Source of the DNA: Bacillota bacterium
GTDB taxonomy: Bacteria > Bacillota > UBA4882 > UBA8346
DNA: 35,558 bases
Direction: 5' to 3'
NCBI GenBank assembly: GCA_023401925.1
Contig: JAEXDA010000079.1
Location: forward strand, 1 to 35,558
Made by a program: the position numbers and the translations under genes. Positions 22,973-32,633 of the stretch are shown here, piece by piece. Each line of letters begins with the position of its first letter. The first letter of the stretch is position 1. The notes under the pieces were generated by a model that worked only from the letters and a program-made list of their open reading frames with translations, searched no databases and was not told the origin of the DNA.

Positions 22973-24069
22973 TGAAAGAAAGTATCGGACACCGGGAGGC
23001 TTTAACCCTTTTAATTATCATCATGTCCGGGAAAATTTTTCTATCCTTTCCACGGGATATGGCAATTTTCGGCGAAGGGGCAGGATGGTTGATTGTAATT
23101 TTATCGGGAATTTTAAGCCTGATCGGCTTTTTATTCATATATTACCTAATCCGCAAATTTCCGGGCCAAAATATCATCGAAATCGCCCGTGTCATCGGTG
23201 GTCCTATCATCGGCGGAGTCATCGGAATTATTTTTTTTCTGTTTTTCTTAACCATTACTTCGCTATTTTTACGACAGTTCGTTGAAAGCTTTATTTTATC
23301 CATTTTGCCCCGAACACCCATTAGTGTCATCACTTTCTGCTTGCTGGCAATATTAATCTACGGGTGCTTGCTCGGTATTGAAGCCATATCCAGAGTCGCG
23401 TGGTTTTTTGGACCCTATTTATTATTAGGATTGGTAGTTATTGTATTTTTCAGCCTATCCCATGCCGATATTCAGCATCTTGCGCCAGTTCTAGGGACAG
23501 GACCGGTAAAATTGTTAAAAGCTTCAGCCTATAACGTTTCCCTTTTTTCGGAAATTCTTTTGTTTGGTCTGATAGCTCCCTTGATCGCCAATAAGTCCAA
23601 GATATTCGGAGTTGGAGTTTATAGTATCGGCATCGCCGTATTGATCAATATGGCCATCACCGCTATTGTGGTATTGGTTTTCAATTATGTGTCAGTCGCC
23701 AAGCTTATCTTCCCGGTCTTTCAGTTAGCCAGGCTCATATCTTTGGAGGAATTTATCCAAAGGGTTGAAGCGGTCTTTGTTTTCGTATGGTTTTTTACTG
23801 CAGCGATTCAATTATCGGGAATGTTTTACGGTACGGTAACTAGTTTTACCCAAGCGTTCCGGATTCAGGATTACCGTCCGTTGAGCATCCCCATAGCGGT
23901 CTTGGTTTTTACCGTCAGTTTGATACCGACTTCCATGACTCAAGCAGTAATCCTGAATGACTTTCAGATTGAAAAATATTATTCACTTGTGGCCTTTGGT
24001 GTTCCATTTTTATTATGGTTGTTTTCATTGATTATCAAGAAAAAAACGGGTGACCCAACCGATGAATAA
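22972..24069 (+). CDS. gerAB: Spore germination protein GerAB, permease-like
   Basis: A 365-residue B subunit of the receptor, a member of the spore germination family of the APC transporter superfamily with about ten membrane segments. It opens with IGHREALTLLIIIMSGKIFLSFP, whose early residues line the ligand pocket in relatives. GAGWLIVILSGILSL, IGGPIIGGVIGIIFF and the EEFIQRVEAVFVFVWFF region are typical. In B. subtilis GerBB and GerAB the pocket binds amino-acid germinants; the ligand here is not inferable. ATG 22972 overlaps the gerAA stop by 1 nt (TGATG). The last 8 nt overlap gerAC. Confidence 0.93.
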   Translation: MKESIGHREALTLLIIIMSGKIFLSFPRDMAIFGEGAGWLIVILSGILSLIGFLFIYYLIRKFPGQNIIEIARVIGGPIIGGVIGIIFFLFFLTITSLFLRQFVESFILSILPRTPISVITFCLLAILIYGCLLGIEAISRVAWFFGPYLLLGLVVIVFFSLSHADIQHLAPVLGTGPVKLLKASAYNVSLFSEILLFGLIAPLIANKSKIFGVGVYSIGIAVLINMAITAIVVLVFNYVSVAKLIFPVFQLARLISLEEFIQRVEAVFVFVWFFTAAIQLSGMFYGTVTSFTQAFRIQDYRPLSIPIAVLVFTVSLIPTSMTQAVILNDFQIEKYYSLVAFGVPFLLWLFSLIIKKKTGDPTDE

Positions 24070-25336
24070 GAAAATTCTTTTACCTGTCGTTTTATTATTC
24101 ACACTGGTATTTGCTTTGAGCGGTTGTTGGGACCGGCGGGAACTAGAGAGCTTGGCCTTAGTGCAAGCCCTGGGCTTAGATCTGGGTCCTGACGGTAAAG
24201 GTTTAATAATTACTACCATGATCGCTATCCCGGCTAAATTGAAAGGCGGGGGCGGAGAGTCCGGAGGGGATGGAAAAGATACCGGGGTTTTTATCCTCTC
24301 AAAGCAAGCCCCCACAATCTTTGAAGGCTTTAATTTAATGAATACCTCTGTAAACCGGGAAATCTCCTTATTGCAAAACTCTGTGCTGATATTGGGAGAA
24401 GACTTGGCAAAAAAAGGCGTCCGGAACTGGATTGATACACTGGTACGTTACAGGGAAATGCGCCGGACTTTAAATATTTTTATCTCTCAAGGGAAAGCGG
24501 TCGACGTGATGAAGGTTAAACCAAGACTTGAACCAAATCCTTCCGAGTACTTTAGGGACTTTTCCCGCCTAACCAGTTTTTCCGGTATGTATCCCATGAC
24601 AACGTTAAATGACTTTATGGATCGCTATGAGGCCAAGGCTCAGGAAAACTATGCTCCACTTTTGGGTCGGTTTCACCGCCAAGATCCCGACGAGTACCAG
24701 GAGCAGTCCGGGGGGGAAGAGCAAAAACCGGAAGAAAAGGGAAAATCCGGCAGCCCTCAAGCAGGGGCGTCCGGGAAACCCCCTGAAGCCAAAGATATAA
24801 GGCTAATGGGCACTGCAATTTTTAAGCAAGATAAACTGATTGGATCTTTTGATGTATATGAGACGCAAATTTTACAAATCCTTACTCATAGTTTTAATGA
24901 AGCTTTATTATCCATCCGTGATCCCTTCAAAAAAGATTGCCAAATCGCTTATCGATTAATGACCAGCTCCCAGCCACAGATTAAATATGAACATAGAAAC
25001 AACCAAGATCATTTCCAGGTTAAACTGAAAATGGAAGCCGAGATATTAAGTATCCAAAGCGGAATTGATTATACGGAACCCGGCAAACAGGTGTTTCTTA
25101 GTCAGCTAATAGGCCGCGAGCTGAAAGAAAGGTCGATAAAGACAATTCGAAAGGCTCAAAAATATAACTCTGATGTATTCGGTTTCGGCATTAAAGTTCG
25201 CAATACTGTCCTTACCGGAGATGATTGGGACCGCTATCAATGGCCCGATAAATTTAAAAACGCTACCATTGATATTGTTGTGAAAGTAGACATTCGCAGG
25301 GTGGGGGTTCAATTTCAGCCGCCTCAGCCGCGCTAA
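24062..25336 (+). CDS. gerAC: Spore germination lipoprotein GerAC
   Basis: A 424-residue C subunit. The signal peptide ends in the lipobox LSGC, Cys-22 being the predicted lipidated residue, followed by the family hallmark WDRRELESLALVQALGLD. Domain features include GGNLMN-like FNLMNTSVNREISLLQNSVLILGEDLA and LNIFISQGKA. An extra low-complexity linker, rich in Gly, Glu, Lys and Pro, occupies about 215-250 (QSGGEEQKPEEKGKSGSPQA). The C-terminal GerAC domain includes SLRDPF-like SIRDPFKKDC and KFKNATIDIVVKVDIRR. ATG 24062 is preferred over GTG 24050, because GGGTGA lies 8 nt upstream. It lies in the outer face of the spore inner membrane with GerAA and GerAB. Confidence 0.93.
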   Translation: MNKKILLPVVLLFTLVFALSGCWDRRELESLALVQALGLDLGPDGKGLIITTMIAIPAKLKGGGGESGGDGKDTGVFILSKQAPTIFEGFNLMNTSVNREISLLQNSVLILGEDLAKKGVRNWIDTLVRYREMRRTLNIFISQGKAVDVMKVKPRLEPNPSEYFRDFSRLTSFSGMYPMTTLNDFMDRYEAKAQENYAPLLGRFHRQDPDEYQEQSGGEEQKPEEKGKSGSPQAGASGKPPEAKDIRLMGTAIFKQDKLIGSFDVYETQILQILTHSFNEALLSIRDPFKKDCQIAYRLMTSSQPQIKYEHRNNQDHFQVKLKMEAEILSIQSGIDYTEPGKQVFLSQLIGRELKERSIKTIRKAQKYNSDVFGFGIKVRNTVLTGDDWDRYQWPDKFKNATIDIVVKVDIRRVGVQFQPPQPR

Positions 25337-25340
25337 AACT

Positions 25341-25393
25341 AGGAGAGCGTATCGTAAATAAATGGCAATCAAAAGAAGAAGATACGCTCTCCT
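25341..25393 (+). terminator. Long inverted repeat after the gerA operon
   Basis: AGGAGAGCGTATC (25341-25353) and GATACGCTCTCCT (25381-25393) form a perfect 13-bp stem with a 27-nt loop, 4 nt after gerAC. There is no T-run, only TTAAG, so it is a probable transcript end or mRNA-stabilising structure instead of a canonical terminator. Confidence 0.5.
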
Positions 25394-25514
25394 TAAGTAA
25401 AACGTTCACAACCGTTGAGTAGTTATTTAGAGAACCTTTTACTAGCTGCCTGATTTTGCTTATTTGTTTCCCGTCAACATTCATCAGGTGATAAGTAAAC
25501 TCCTCTTTAAACCC

Positions 25515-25682
25515 TTACCCCTTTAAAAATAAAAAATAAAAAGGAACCGTCAAAATCACGAGGACGAGGAAATTTATCCCAATAAACCCGGGATAATTTT
25601 TTTTCTTAAACTCGGTAATCGAAAATAAAATCGTGTAAATGCAAATGATCAGGATCCCTAAAAAGACCAAATAAGAAATCAT
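25515..25682 (-). CDS. Small two-TM membrane protein (55 aa)
   Basis: A 55-residue frame, MISYLVFLGILIICIYTILF, then a basic loop FKKKNYPGF and a second hydrophobic span INFLVLVILTVPFYFLFL ending KG. Two short helices joined by a lysine loop suggest an inner-membrane hairpin. AGGGGTGA lies 6 nt before the ATG. It is not recognised. It is convergent with the gerA operon. The 25683-26041 gap upstream is AT-rich; a TATAAT at 25862 could serve the ankyrin gene. Confidence 0.6.
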   Translation of the reverse strand: MISYLVFLGILIICIYTILFSITEFKKKNYPGFIGINFLVLVILTVPFYFLFLKG

Positions 25683-26041
25683 CGATATCACCCCTGATTA
25701 TTCTTAACAAAATCATTTTTTTTATGAAATCCTTTCAAGACTTTCCCTAAAATATAACCCAATCATTCAAATTTGTTTAAGATAAAATTAAACTTCTCAT
25801 ATTTTATAAAAGAAGCCCAAATATAAAAAAATAATATATTTAATTTATGGGAGAGTTGCAATATAATAAGAGCATATAGGAAAGATTTAACTAAACTAGA
25901 AAAACGATCGCTTAAAAACCTGGCAAAAACTTTAGTATTTATGGTGTAGTCAGCTAAAATCTTATGATAAAGTCATCTTTTTCTCCCAGTTTAGTTGAGG
26001 ATCTTGCCTGTTCAACATCAATGCAAAGGAGCGTATTGAAG

Positions 26042-27637
26042 ATGCTTAAACGGATTTGGTCATTGGGGCTTATTTTAATTTGTATCATCGCCATCTTCTC
26101 CATAACTGTTATGGCCGATAATGCAAAACCTACACCCACCCCCGCTGTCAATACTGAGGAGCTAAATACAGCCTTACTCACGAGTTGTCAAAATGGTGAC
26201 AGTGCTCAAGTTGAACAACTGCTCTCTCAAGGCGCAGATGTCAATACCAGCGATAAAGACGGGCGGACTCCGTTAATCAATGCCGCCGAAAAAGGCGATG
26301 CCGCTAGTGTAAAACTGCTCTTGGAAAAAGGCGCCTTGGTTGAGGCCAAAATAAAAACCGGTTGGACACCTATAATGTTCGCTGCCAGTAGCGGTTCTTC
26401 TGAAATCGTTACTTTATTGATTGAAAAAAACGCCAACATTAATATTAAAGCCCGCAAAGGCACCACTGAGGTCACTACTCCCTTACTCACCGCTGCGGAA
26501 AACGGCAATGCCGCCATTGTCGAGATCTTGCTTGAGAAAGGAGCTTCCACCAACGATTTAAATCCTGCATTGACTCTTGCTACAGTAAAAAACTCGCCGG
26601 ACACCGTTAAATTACTATTGGACAAAGGTGCTGATGCCAACAGTAAAGACACCCTTGCCCAAACCCCCTTAATTCTGGCTGCCGACAGCGGCGCTGCAGA
26701 TGTAGCCCCCTTGTTAATCGATGCCAAAGCCGATGTCAACGCCAAAAGAAACAATGGTCAAACTGCGTTGATGCTGGCAGCCCAAAAAGGAAGCCATGCC
26801 TTTGTGAAGCTACTCTTGGAAAAAGGAGCCGATGTCAACATCAAAGGCAGTAAAGGGGAAACCGCCCTGGTTTTTGCAGTTCAGGAAAATCAACCGGAAA
26901 TCGTTAAGATGTTGCTTGCCAAAGATGCGGATGTGAATGCCAAACAAAATTTAGGGCAACCGCCTATCCTCATTGCGGCCAATAAAAATTATACTGAAAT
27001 CATCAAATTGCTGCTTCCTAAAAACATTAATCCCGAGGATTTCACCACAGCCCTCAATATGGCTGCCGTAAACGGCAATCAAGAAGTTGCCGATGCTTTA
27101 TTATCCAAAGGAATCAAGCCGGAACAATGCGGTGAAGCCCTTTGCCTGGCAGCACGTTACGGCAAAAACGACGTCATCAATCTCTTTATTTCCAAAGGTA
27201 TCGATATTAACGTCAAAGTGAATGACAAAAATTTCCGCGGCAAAGCCATGGGTTTCTGGACTCCTTTAATGTACGCCGCTTATTACGGCCAAACCGATAC
27301 CGTTAAGCTCTTATTGGCCCAGAAAAAAATTAAAGTCAATGAACCGGACGATTTCTATGGATATACGGCGCTCATTAACGCTACTGAAAAAGGATTCAAA
27401 GAAATCGTGCAATTACTGGCCGATAACAAGGCCAATCTCAATGCCAAAGATGGTAATGACTTCACTGCCTTGATGTATGCAGCCAAAAAAAATGATGTGG
27501 AGATTGCCAAAATTTTGGTTGATAAAAAAGCCAATGTGAATGTAAAAACCACCAAGGGTGAAACCGCACTTTCCATTGCCACTGCCGCCAACGCCACCCA
27601 AATTGTGGAGTTGTTGAAGGCAGCCGGAGCCAAATAA
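26042..27637 (+). CDS. Exported ankyrin-repeat protein
   Basis: A 531-residue protein with a signal peptide of about 24 residues (LKRIWSLGLILICIIAIFS, cleavage near VMA-DNA). Then come about 13-14 ankyrin repeats of about 33 residues. Typical units read GRTPLINAAEKGDAASVKLL, LEKGADVNIKGSKGETALVFA and NDFTALMYAAKKNDVEIAKIL, with the signature TPL/TAL-AA-GH-LL-GA. No other domain is seen. The repeats mediate protein-protein contacts, so the partner is extracytoplasmic, perhaps in a periplasm if the cell is diderm. The frame extends to 25964, but ATG 26042, with AAAGGAG 10 nt upstream and a signal peptide right after it, is chosen. A perfect terminator follows at 27656. Confidence 0.88.
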   Translation: MLKRIWSLGLILICIIAIFSITVMADNAKPTPTPAVNTEELNTALLTSCQNGDSAQVEQLLSQGADVNTSDKDGRTPLINAAEKGDAASVKLLLEKGALVEAKIKTGWTPIMFAASSGSSEIVTLLIEKNANINIKARKGTTEVTTPLLTAAENGNAAIVEILLEKGASTNDLNPALTLATVKNSPDTVKLLLDKGADANSKDTLAQTPLILAADSGAADVAPLLIDAKADVNAKRNNGQTALMLAAQKGSHAFVKLLLEKGADVNIKGSKGETALVFAVQENQPEIVKMLLAKDADVNAKQNLGQPPILIAANKNYTEIIKLLLPKNINPEDFTTALNMAAVNGNQEVADALLSKGIKPEQCGEALCLAARYGKNDVINLFISKGIDINVKVNDKNFRGKAMGFWTPLMYAAYYGQTDTVKLLLAQKKIKVNEPDDFYGYTALINATEKGFKEIVQLLADNKANLNAKDGNDFTALMYAAKKNDVEIAKILVDKKANVNVKTTKGETALSIATAANATQIVELLKAAGAK

Positions 27638-27655
27638 AATTCCTGTTCAATCAAA

Positions 27656-27693
27656 GATCAAAAAACACCGGCAAAATCCGGTGTTTTTTGATC
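27656..27693. terminator. Bidirectional terminator between ankyrin and helicase genes
   Basis: GATCAAAAAACACCGG (27656-27671), loop CAAAAT, CCGGTGTTTTTTGATC (27678-27693): a perfect 16-bp stem with A/T runs serving both convergent genes. Confidence 0.92.
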
Positions 27694-27744
27694 ACAAAAT
27701 ACGAACTTTCCATAAGTTCTTCCCTTATCAAAAGCGCCGCTTGA

Positions 27745-30027
27745 TTATGATTGCAACAGCGGAGTCAACTCTCCGGTGTAATAAATAAACAATTGATGCA
27801 ACGGCCTGGTTAATGCTACATACAACAGTTTAATATCCAACTCGATCGGCTGATAAGTATCCTTGTCGGCATTGACGAGAAAAACCGCATCAAACTCCAA
27901 GCCTTTCACCAAATAAGACGGTACGATCACCAGTCCGCTCTGATATTCCGACTCCCGGCCGCTGATCAAAGTGGCCTCCACAGAATTTTTTTTGAGATAA
28001 TCCTTTACGGTCTTGCATTCACCGGCTGTTTTCCCAACAATAGCGATGGATTTGACTCCCGCCGCTTGCAAGGCAAGAATTTTCAGCGCGATTTCGGCGG
28101 TTATCTCCGCTAGGTTTTTCTTGGCCATAAACTTTACCGGCTCACCATGGCGAATGACCGGCTTCGCCTGGCTTACATGGGGCGCTTGCCAATGGCTAAT
28201 GGCTAAATTGGCGGTTCCCATGATTTCCATCGAAGTCCGGTAACTTTGCTCCAAAGTAAGGATATCGGCTTCATCCTGAAATACCTCCCGCCGGACTTCC
28301 TCCCAATCGGTGGTCCCCCGGTAGGAATGAATCCCCTGGGCCAGGTCGCCTAAAATCGTGAAAGAGCTGTCCTTAATCATCTGGCGCATCGTATAAAACT
28401 GAAAAGTGTTGAAGTCCTGGGCTTCATCAATGACTACGTGTTTGACCCTGATCCTTTCGCTTAAACCTTCCAGACGATATTTAATATAAAGCACCGGGGC
28501 TAAATCTTCCAGTTCCAACTGGCCATTTTTCAGATCGGCCAGCGTTCCCTCATGGAGCCATGAAATGAGTTCCGGTTTTAACTTGTCTGCGGCTGCCGCC
28601 TTAAAATAGAGAGGATTGGCGAAAAAGTCCCCGTAACACTCCAGCGCGTTCCGGAATGGGACCTGTTTAAAGTAAGCCTTAATTCCCCCCGTGGTAAAAC
28701 TTTTAAGCCGCGCAACCTTTTCATTTTTGCCGTCAATTAAAGCAATAATCTTGGCTTGGCGTTCCGGAGTGTCCTCTTCTTTCATCTTCATTCTATCAAT
28801 GGCGACATGACATTGGTTATTCAGCTGGACGGCAGCATCCCCCTGCCACTCTTTAAGCCGCTTTTGAAAATGTTTTTTAATTTGTTCCACCCGTTTGTAA
28901 ATCGGCCAACTTTGGTAATCTACAAAAAAGAGCCGGCGAATGTCCTCATTCCGGTACAGTACATTGTTTTCAAATCCAAAATCACTGGTAGGCAGTAGTT
29001 TTTCTTCCATCTGCTTTAGAAAGCAATCCAGAAATTCTTTGAACATCATACCCGACTTTACCATGGCCGCTTGTTTAAACAATTCATTCTCGGCGGTTTG
29101 CTTAGGAGCCGGATTGGGCTCCACAAACCGCAAAAGTTTTTCATTGGGGTCTTTAACCTGGTATTTTTCGGCAATGACCTCCCGCGCAAAATCCTCAAAC
29201 GTCGTCTGTTTGACCCGCTCCACGCCCAGTTCCGGCAAAACCTCCGAAATATAATTCAAAAAAAGCCGGTTCGGAGCGATGATCATAAAATTTTCCGGCA
29301 CAAACGATTGACCGTAATTGTAAATCAAATAAGCAATCCGATGCAAGGCAATGGTGGTTTTACCGCTACCGGCCACCCCCTGGACGATTAAAGGGCGGTT
29401 CATATCCGCCCGGATTACCCGGTTCTGCTCCGCCTGGATGGTGGAGACGATATCTTTTAAACGGTTATCAGCGCTTGCTCCTAAATAAGATTGCAAGAAT
29501 TGATCATTGGTGGTAATGTCAATATCGAAAATCCCCTCCAGTTGACCCTGGTCAATGGAAAATTGCCTTTTAAGTGATAATCTTCCATTGATTTTCCCCT
29601 CGGGACATTCATAACCGGCATCCCCCAGGCGGCTTTCATAATACATATTGGCGACTGGCGCCCGCCAATCAACAATAATCAGCTTTTGATCCTCATCCCG
29701 GGACAGGCACATTTTGCCGATATAGAGTTCTTCTTTTTCCGCCTTTCCGTCCTCATGAAAATCAATCCGGGCAAAGTAAGGCTTTTGGCGGGCCGTCTCC
29801 AAATTCCGAAGCTTCAAATCCGCACTGTTTAGCAACTGGTTATTGACCATCAGGTCGATAAAATCCTGGCTGTTCCCATCCATGTAGCGGCGGTCCAGTT
29901 GAGCAACTTCCTGGCCGACCCGTTTTCTTTTCGATGCCGTGTTGGTAATGGTTTTCTCGACATAATTGAGGGTATAATCCAGATGCTTGGCTTCATCGTG
30001 ATAGGCAGGGTGTTTTTGGACAGACAT
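27745..30027 (-). CDS. helD: HelD-like UvrD/Rep superfamily helicase
   Basis: A 760-residue SF1 motor related to B. subtilis HelD, which binds stalled RNA polymerase and recycles it. The long N-terminal arm starts with a coiled coil (residues 10-50), and the LIIVDWRAPVANMYYESR block near 118-135 is typical of HelD. Walker A is GVAGSGKTT (217-225), followed by ALHRIAYLIY. DEAQD lies in the VVIDEAQDFNTFQ motif II, then LGDLAQGIHSYRG, LEQSYRTS and VALTRPLHQLFIYY (motif VI). AAGGAG precedes the ATG by a good distance. Convergent with the ankyrin gene and facing the shared terminator. RNA polymerase association is inferred from the family. Confidence 0.85.
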   Translation of the reverse strand: MSVQKHPAYHDEAKHLDYTLNYVEKTITNTASKRKRVGQEVAQLDRRYMDGNSQDFIDLMVNNQLLNSADLKLRNLETARQKPYFARIDFHEDGKAEKEELYIGKMCLSRDEDQKLIIVDWRAPVANMYYESRLGDAGYECPEGKINGRLSLKRQFSIDQGQLEGIFDIDITTNDQFLQSYLGASADNRLKDIVSTIQAEQNRVIRADMNRPLIVQGVAGSGKTTIALHRIAYLIYNYGQSFVPENFMIIAPNRLFLNYISEVLPELGVERVKQTTFEDFAREVIAEKYQVKDPNEKLLRFVEPNPAPKQTAENELFKQAAMVKSGMMFKEFLDCFLKQMEEKLLPTSDFGFENNVLYRNEDIRRLFFVDYQSWPIYKRVEQIKKHFQKRLKEWQGDAAVQLNNQCHVAIDRMKMKEEDTPERQAKIIALIDGKNEKVARLKSFTTGGIKAYFKQVPFRNALECYGDFFANPLYFKAAAADKLKPELISWLHEGTLADLKNGQLELEDLAPVLYIKYRLEGLSERIRVKHVVIDEAQDFNTFQFYTMRQMIKDSSFTILGDLAQGIHSYRGTTDWEEVRREVFQDEADILTLEQSYRTSMEIMGTANLAISHWQAPHVSQAKPVIRHGEPVKFMAKKNLAEITAEIALKILALQAAGVKSIAIVGKTAGECKTVKDYLKKNSVEATLISGRESEYQSGLVIVPSYLVKGLEFDAVFLVNADKDTYQPIELDIKLLYVALTRPLHQLFIYYTGELTPLLQS

Positions 30028-30423
30028 GGAGTTCTCCTTATCGATAATAGGTATATTATGGCACTTTCATGGTTTTTCTTCACAGGAATCTCTATTTTAC
30101 TAAAAATCCGTCTCAAACCCAAAATCCGTCAAACCCCATTTTCGACCAATTTCGTCGTTATATCCAAGTTTGTTGCGACTATATCACTTTCAAGAACATA
30201 CGGGCATGATTATGCCGAATATCGCAATCCATTCTTGAAAAATTTTCAACGTCATCCACCTTTTGCCCAACTTATTACCGTTGAAAGCAGGTGAAAATTC
30301 AATCATCATCGAATGATATTTAGGTTTAAACGTAAATCCGGCAAGCAATCCCCAAAACCATAGTCCCATATACACTTGCCGCATCGGGGTTAAAATCTAC
30401 TGTGCCAATAAGGAAACCTAAAG
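30028..30423. other. Intergenic region with a nested inverted repeat
   Basis: No gene is supported in this 396-bp divergent gap between the helicase and MFS genes. TTTCAAGAA (30188-30196) pairs with TTCTTGAAA (30232-30240), enclosing GGCAT-GATT-ATGCC (30203-30216). The remainder should include the two promoters, but none is convincing. A 64-codon minus frame at 30190-30384 has no ribosome site and looks spurious. Confidence 0.45.
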
Positions 30424-31671
30424 ATGAAACTGACGTTCCAACATACGCTTTCCGCTTGCTATTTGGGATTCATCAGCCAGGCAATTGTAAACAATCTCGC
30501 TCCCATACTGTTCATTGTTTTTCAAGATCAATTCAAAATTTCCTTTGAAATGATCGGCCGGCTGATTTTAATTAATTTTGGAACCCAAATTCTGGCCGAT
30601 TTCCTTGCTGTCAAATATGCCGACAAATTGGGCTGGCGCAACACCGCCATATTAGCCCACGTTTTTTGCGCTTTCGGATTAATTTCCCTCGGTGTATTGC
30701 CGAATCTATTGTCCTCACCCTATACCGGGCTAATGATTGCTGTCGTAATTTATGCAATGGGCGGCGGATTGATAGAGGTTTTAATCAGCCCGATCGTAGA
30801 TTCATTACCGGGCGAGGCCAAAGCTTCGGCAATGAGTTTGCTGCATTCATTCTATTGCTGGGGTCAAATGGTCGTCGTTCTGATAACGACGTTAATCATG
30901 AACGCTTTGGGAAACAACATTTGGTATTTACTACCTCTTTTATGGTCGCTGATTCCACTATCGAATGCTTTTTTATTTATGAAAGTCCCCTTGATGCCGG
31001 CGGTCCCCGAACATGAAAAAGTACCCGTAAAGCAATTGCTGGGGTCAAAAGCATTTATTATTGCCATTCTGCTGATGATGTGCGCCGGGGCTTCCGAATT
31101 GACGATGTCCCAATGGTCTTCCCTATTTGCCCAAAAAGGACTGGAAGTCCCTAAGGTAATGGGCGATATCCTTGGTCCCTGCCTGTTTGCAATTTTAATG
31201 GGGATCGGGCGCAGTATTTATGGCTTTTGGGGGCATAAAATCAATTTGAAAAAAGCTTTGATTGCCAGTGGATTTTTATGTACCGCTTGCTATGCCGTTA
31301 CCGTCTTTGTTGACATACCACTGATTTCTCTTTTAGGGTGCGCGGTTTGCGGATTGTCCATCAGCTTAATGTGGCCGGGGACCCTCAGCCTAACGGCGGA
31401 ATATTATCCCAAGGGCGGCACCACCATGTTCGGCGTGCTGGCAATTTTCGGCGATGTGGGCTGTTCGGTGGGTCCGTGGCTGGCGGGATGGGTTTCGGAT
31501 TTATCCCAAAAATCCTCCAAATTACTGGCCATTGGTGCGGCTCATCATTTGAACCCGGAGCAATTGGGATTAAAATCCGGATTATTGATAGCGATTATCT
31601 TTCCCTTATTACTGTTGGCTGGGGTCCTTTTCCTGAAAATCCCAAAACGGTTGCCCGACATCAATGAATGA
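30424..31671 (+). CDS. Major facilitator superfamily transporter
   Basis: A 415-residue polytopic membrane protein with about 12 hydrophobic segments. A charged loop resembling MFS motif A, ADFLAVKYADKLGWR, follows segment 2, and GGGLIEVLISPIVDSLP and MWPGTLSLTAEYYPKGGTTMFG are typical of the FucP-like sugar-porter branch. The central loop is short (HEKVPVKQLLG). The substrate is unknown; a sugar or small organic molecule is my guess. AAGGAAA lies 8 nt before the ATG. It stands alone, close to the end of the sugar ABC operon on the opposite strand. Confidence 0.85.
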   Translation: MKLTFQHTLSACYLGFISQAIVNNLAPILFIVFQDQFKISFEMIGRLILINFGTQILADFLAVKYADKLGWRNTAILAHVFCAFGLISLGVLPNLLSSPYTGLMIAVVIYAMGGGLIEVLISPIVDSLPGEAKASAMSLLHSFYCWGQMVVVLITTLIMNALGNNIWYLLPLLWSLIPLSNAFLFMKVPLMPAVPEHEKVPVKQLLGSKAFIIAILLMMCAGASELTMSQWSSLFAQKGLEVPKVMGDILGPCLFAILMGIGRSIYGFWGHKINLKKALIASGFLCTACYAVTVFVDIPLISLLGCAVCGLSISLMWPGTLSLTAEYYPKGGTTMFGVLAIFGDVGCSVGPWLAGWVSDLSQKSSKLLAIGAAHHLNPEQLGLKSGLLIAIIFPLLLLAGVLFLKIPKRLPDINE

Positions 31672-31740
31672 CCAAGATGAATATGGTCGATATTCCGGCT
31701 TTCATCTTAAAACCATTCATTGAGTCACAGGAACTCCTCC

Positions 31741-32628
31741 TCATTTTATTCCCGTCATTGCCATTGAACTGATAAATTGTTTTTGGGCAAACAAAAACCC
31801 GATCAATAGCGGCAATATACTCACCGTCGCCGCGGCCATCCAGACCGTCCATTCCGTCATCCCGTAAGCTTGTTGGAACATGGCGATCGACAAAGGCAAG
31901 GTATATTTTGCGGTCGAATTGAGATACACCAACGGGTAAATAAAATCGTTCCAGGAATTCATCAAAGTGAAAATGCTCATGGTAGCAATCGCCGACTTGG
32001 TTAGCGGAAAAATCAGTTTCACAAAGATTTGAAAATGATTGGCTCCGTCAATTTTTCCGGACTCAATCAACGAGTCCGGGATGGATAAAATATTTTGCCT
32101 CATAATAAAGAGGGCGAAAACAGCTCCACTGCCGAAAATATTGGGAATAACCAGGGCGGCATGGGTATCCAGCCAGCCAAAACTTTTCATTAACAACAGG
32201 TTGGGTATCAACGTTACTTCCTGGGGTATCATGATGAGCATAATAACTAGGAAAAACAGGCTGTTACGGCCTTTAAATTTCAGTTTAACGAAGGCATACG
32301 CGGCAATCGAGACCAAAAAGATGGTGGGAATTACCGTTAACACCGCCACTTTTATGCTATTGTAATAACTTTGAATAAAGTCCGCTCTGGATAAGGCGGT
32401 TTGATAATTATGCAATGTAAACGGGTTGGGGAGCCATTGCGGCGGATAATAAAACTCACTACCCGGATTTTTAAGCGAAGTTGATACCATCCAAATAAAC
32501 GGCAATATTAAGATTAACCCCAGGGCCAAAAGAAATATGTGAATAAAAAGCTGATTCAGTTTGATCGGAGAGCGATGTTTATCAGTTACTGCCTCATATT
32601 GTAGAATTTTTGATGCCTCTTGTCCCAT
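31741..32628 (-). CDS. Carbohydrate ABC transporter permease, MalG type
   Basis: A 295-residue inner-membrane permease with six predicted segments. The EAA loop, which contacts the ATPase, reads ESGKIDGANHFQIFVKLIFPL at about residues 196-216. The start LFIHIFLLALGLILILPFIWM and the end FLFAQKQFISSMAMTGIK are standard for the MalG/UgpE subfamily. ATG 32628 follows AGGAGG by 10 nt and lies 5 nt after the previous stop. A longer frame to 32694 overlaps the partner and is rejected. It is last in the operon. No ATPase is encoded here, so a shared MsmX-like ATPase elsewhere is expected. Confidence 0.9.
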   Translation of the reverse strand: MGQEASKILQYEAVTDKHRSPIKLNQLFIHIFLLALGLILILPFIWMVSTSLKNPGSEFYYPPQWLPNPFTLHNYQTALSRADFIQSYYNSIKVAVLTVIPTIFLVSIAAYAFVKLKFKGRNSLFFLVIMLIMIPQEVTLIPNLLLMKSFGWLDTHAALVIPNIFGSGAVFALFIMRQNILSIPDSLIESGKIDGANHFQIFVKLIFPLTKSAIATMSIFTLMNSWNDFIYPLVYLNSTAKYTLPLSIAMFQQAYGMTEWTVWMAAATVSILPLLIGFLFAQKQFISSMAMTGIK

Positions 32629-32633
32629 CTCAA

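Noticed and set aside
26227..26754. Minus-strand 175-codon frame opposite the ankyrin gene
   Set aside because: Periodic mirror of the ankyrin repeats; no start signals.
30190..30384. 64-codon minus-strand frame
   Set aside because: No ribosome site, and it runs across the nested palindrome; no recognisable features.
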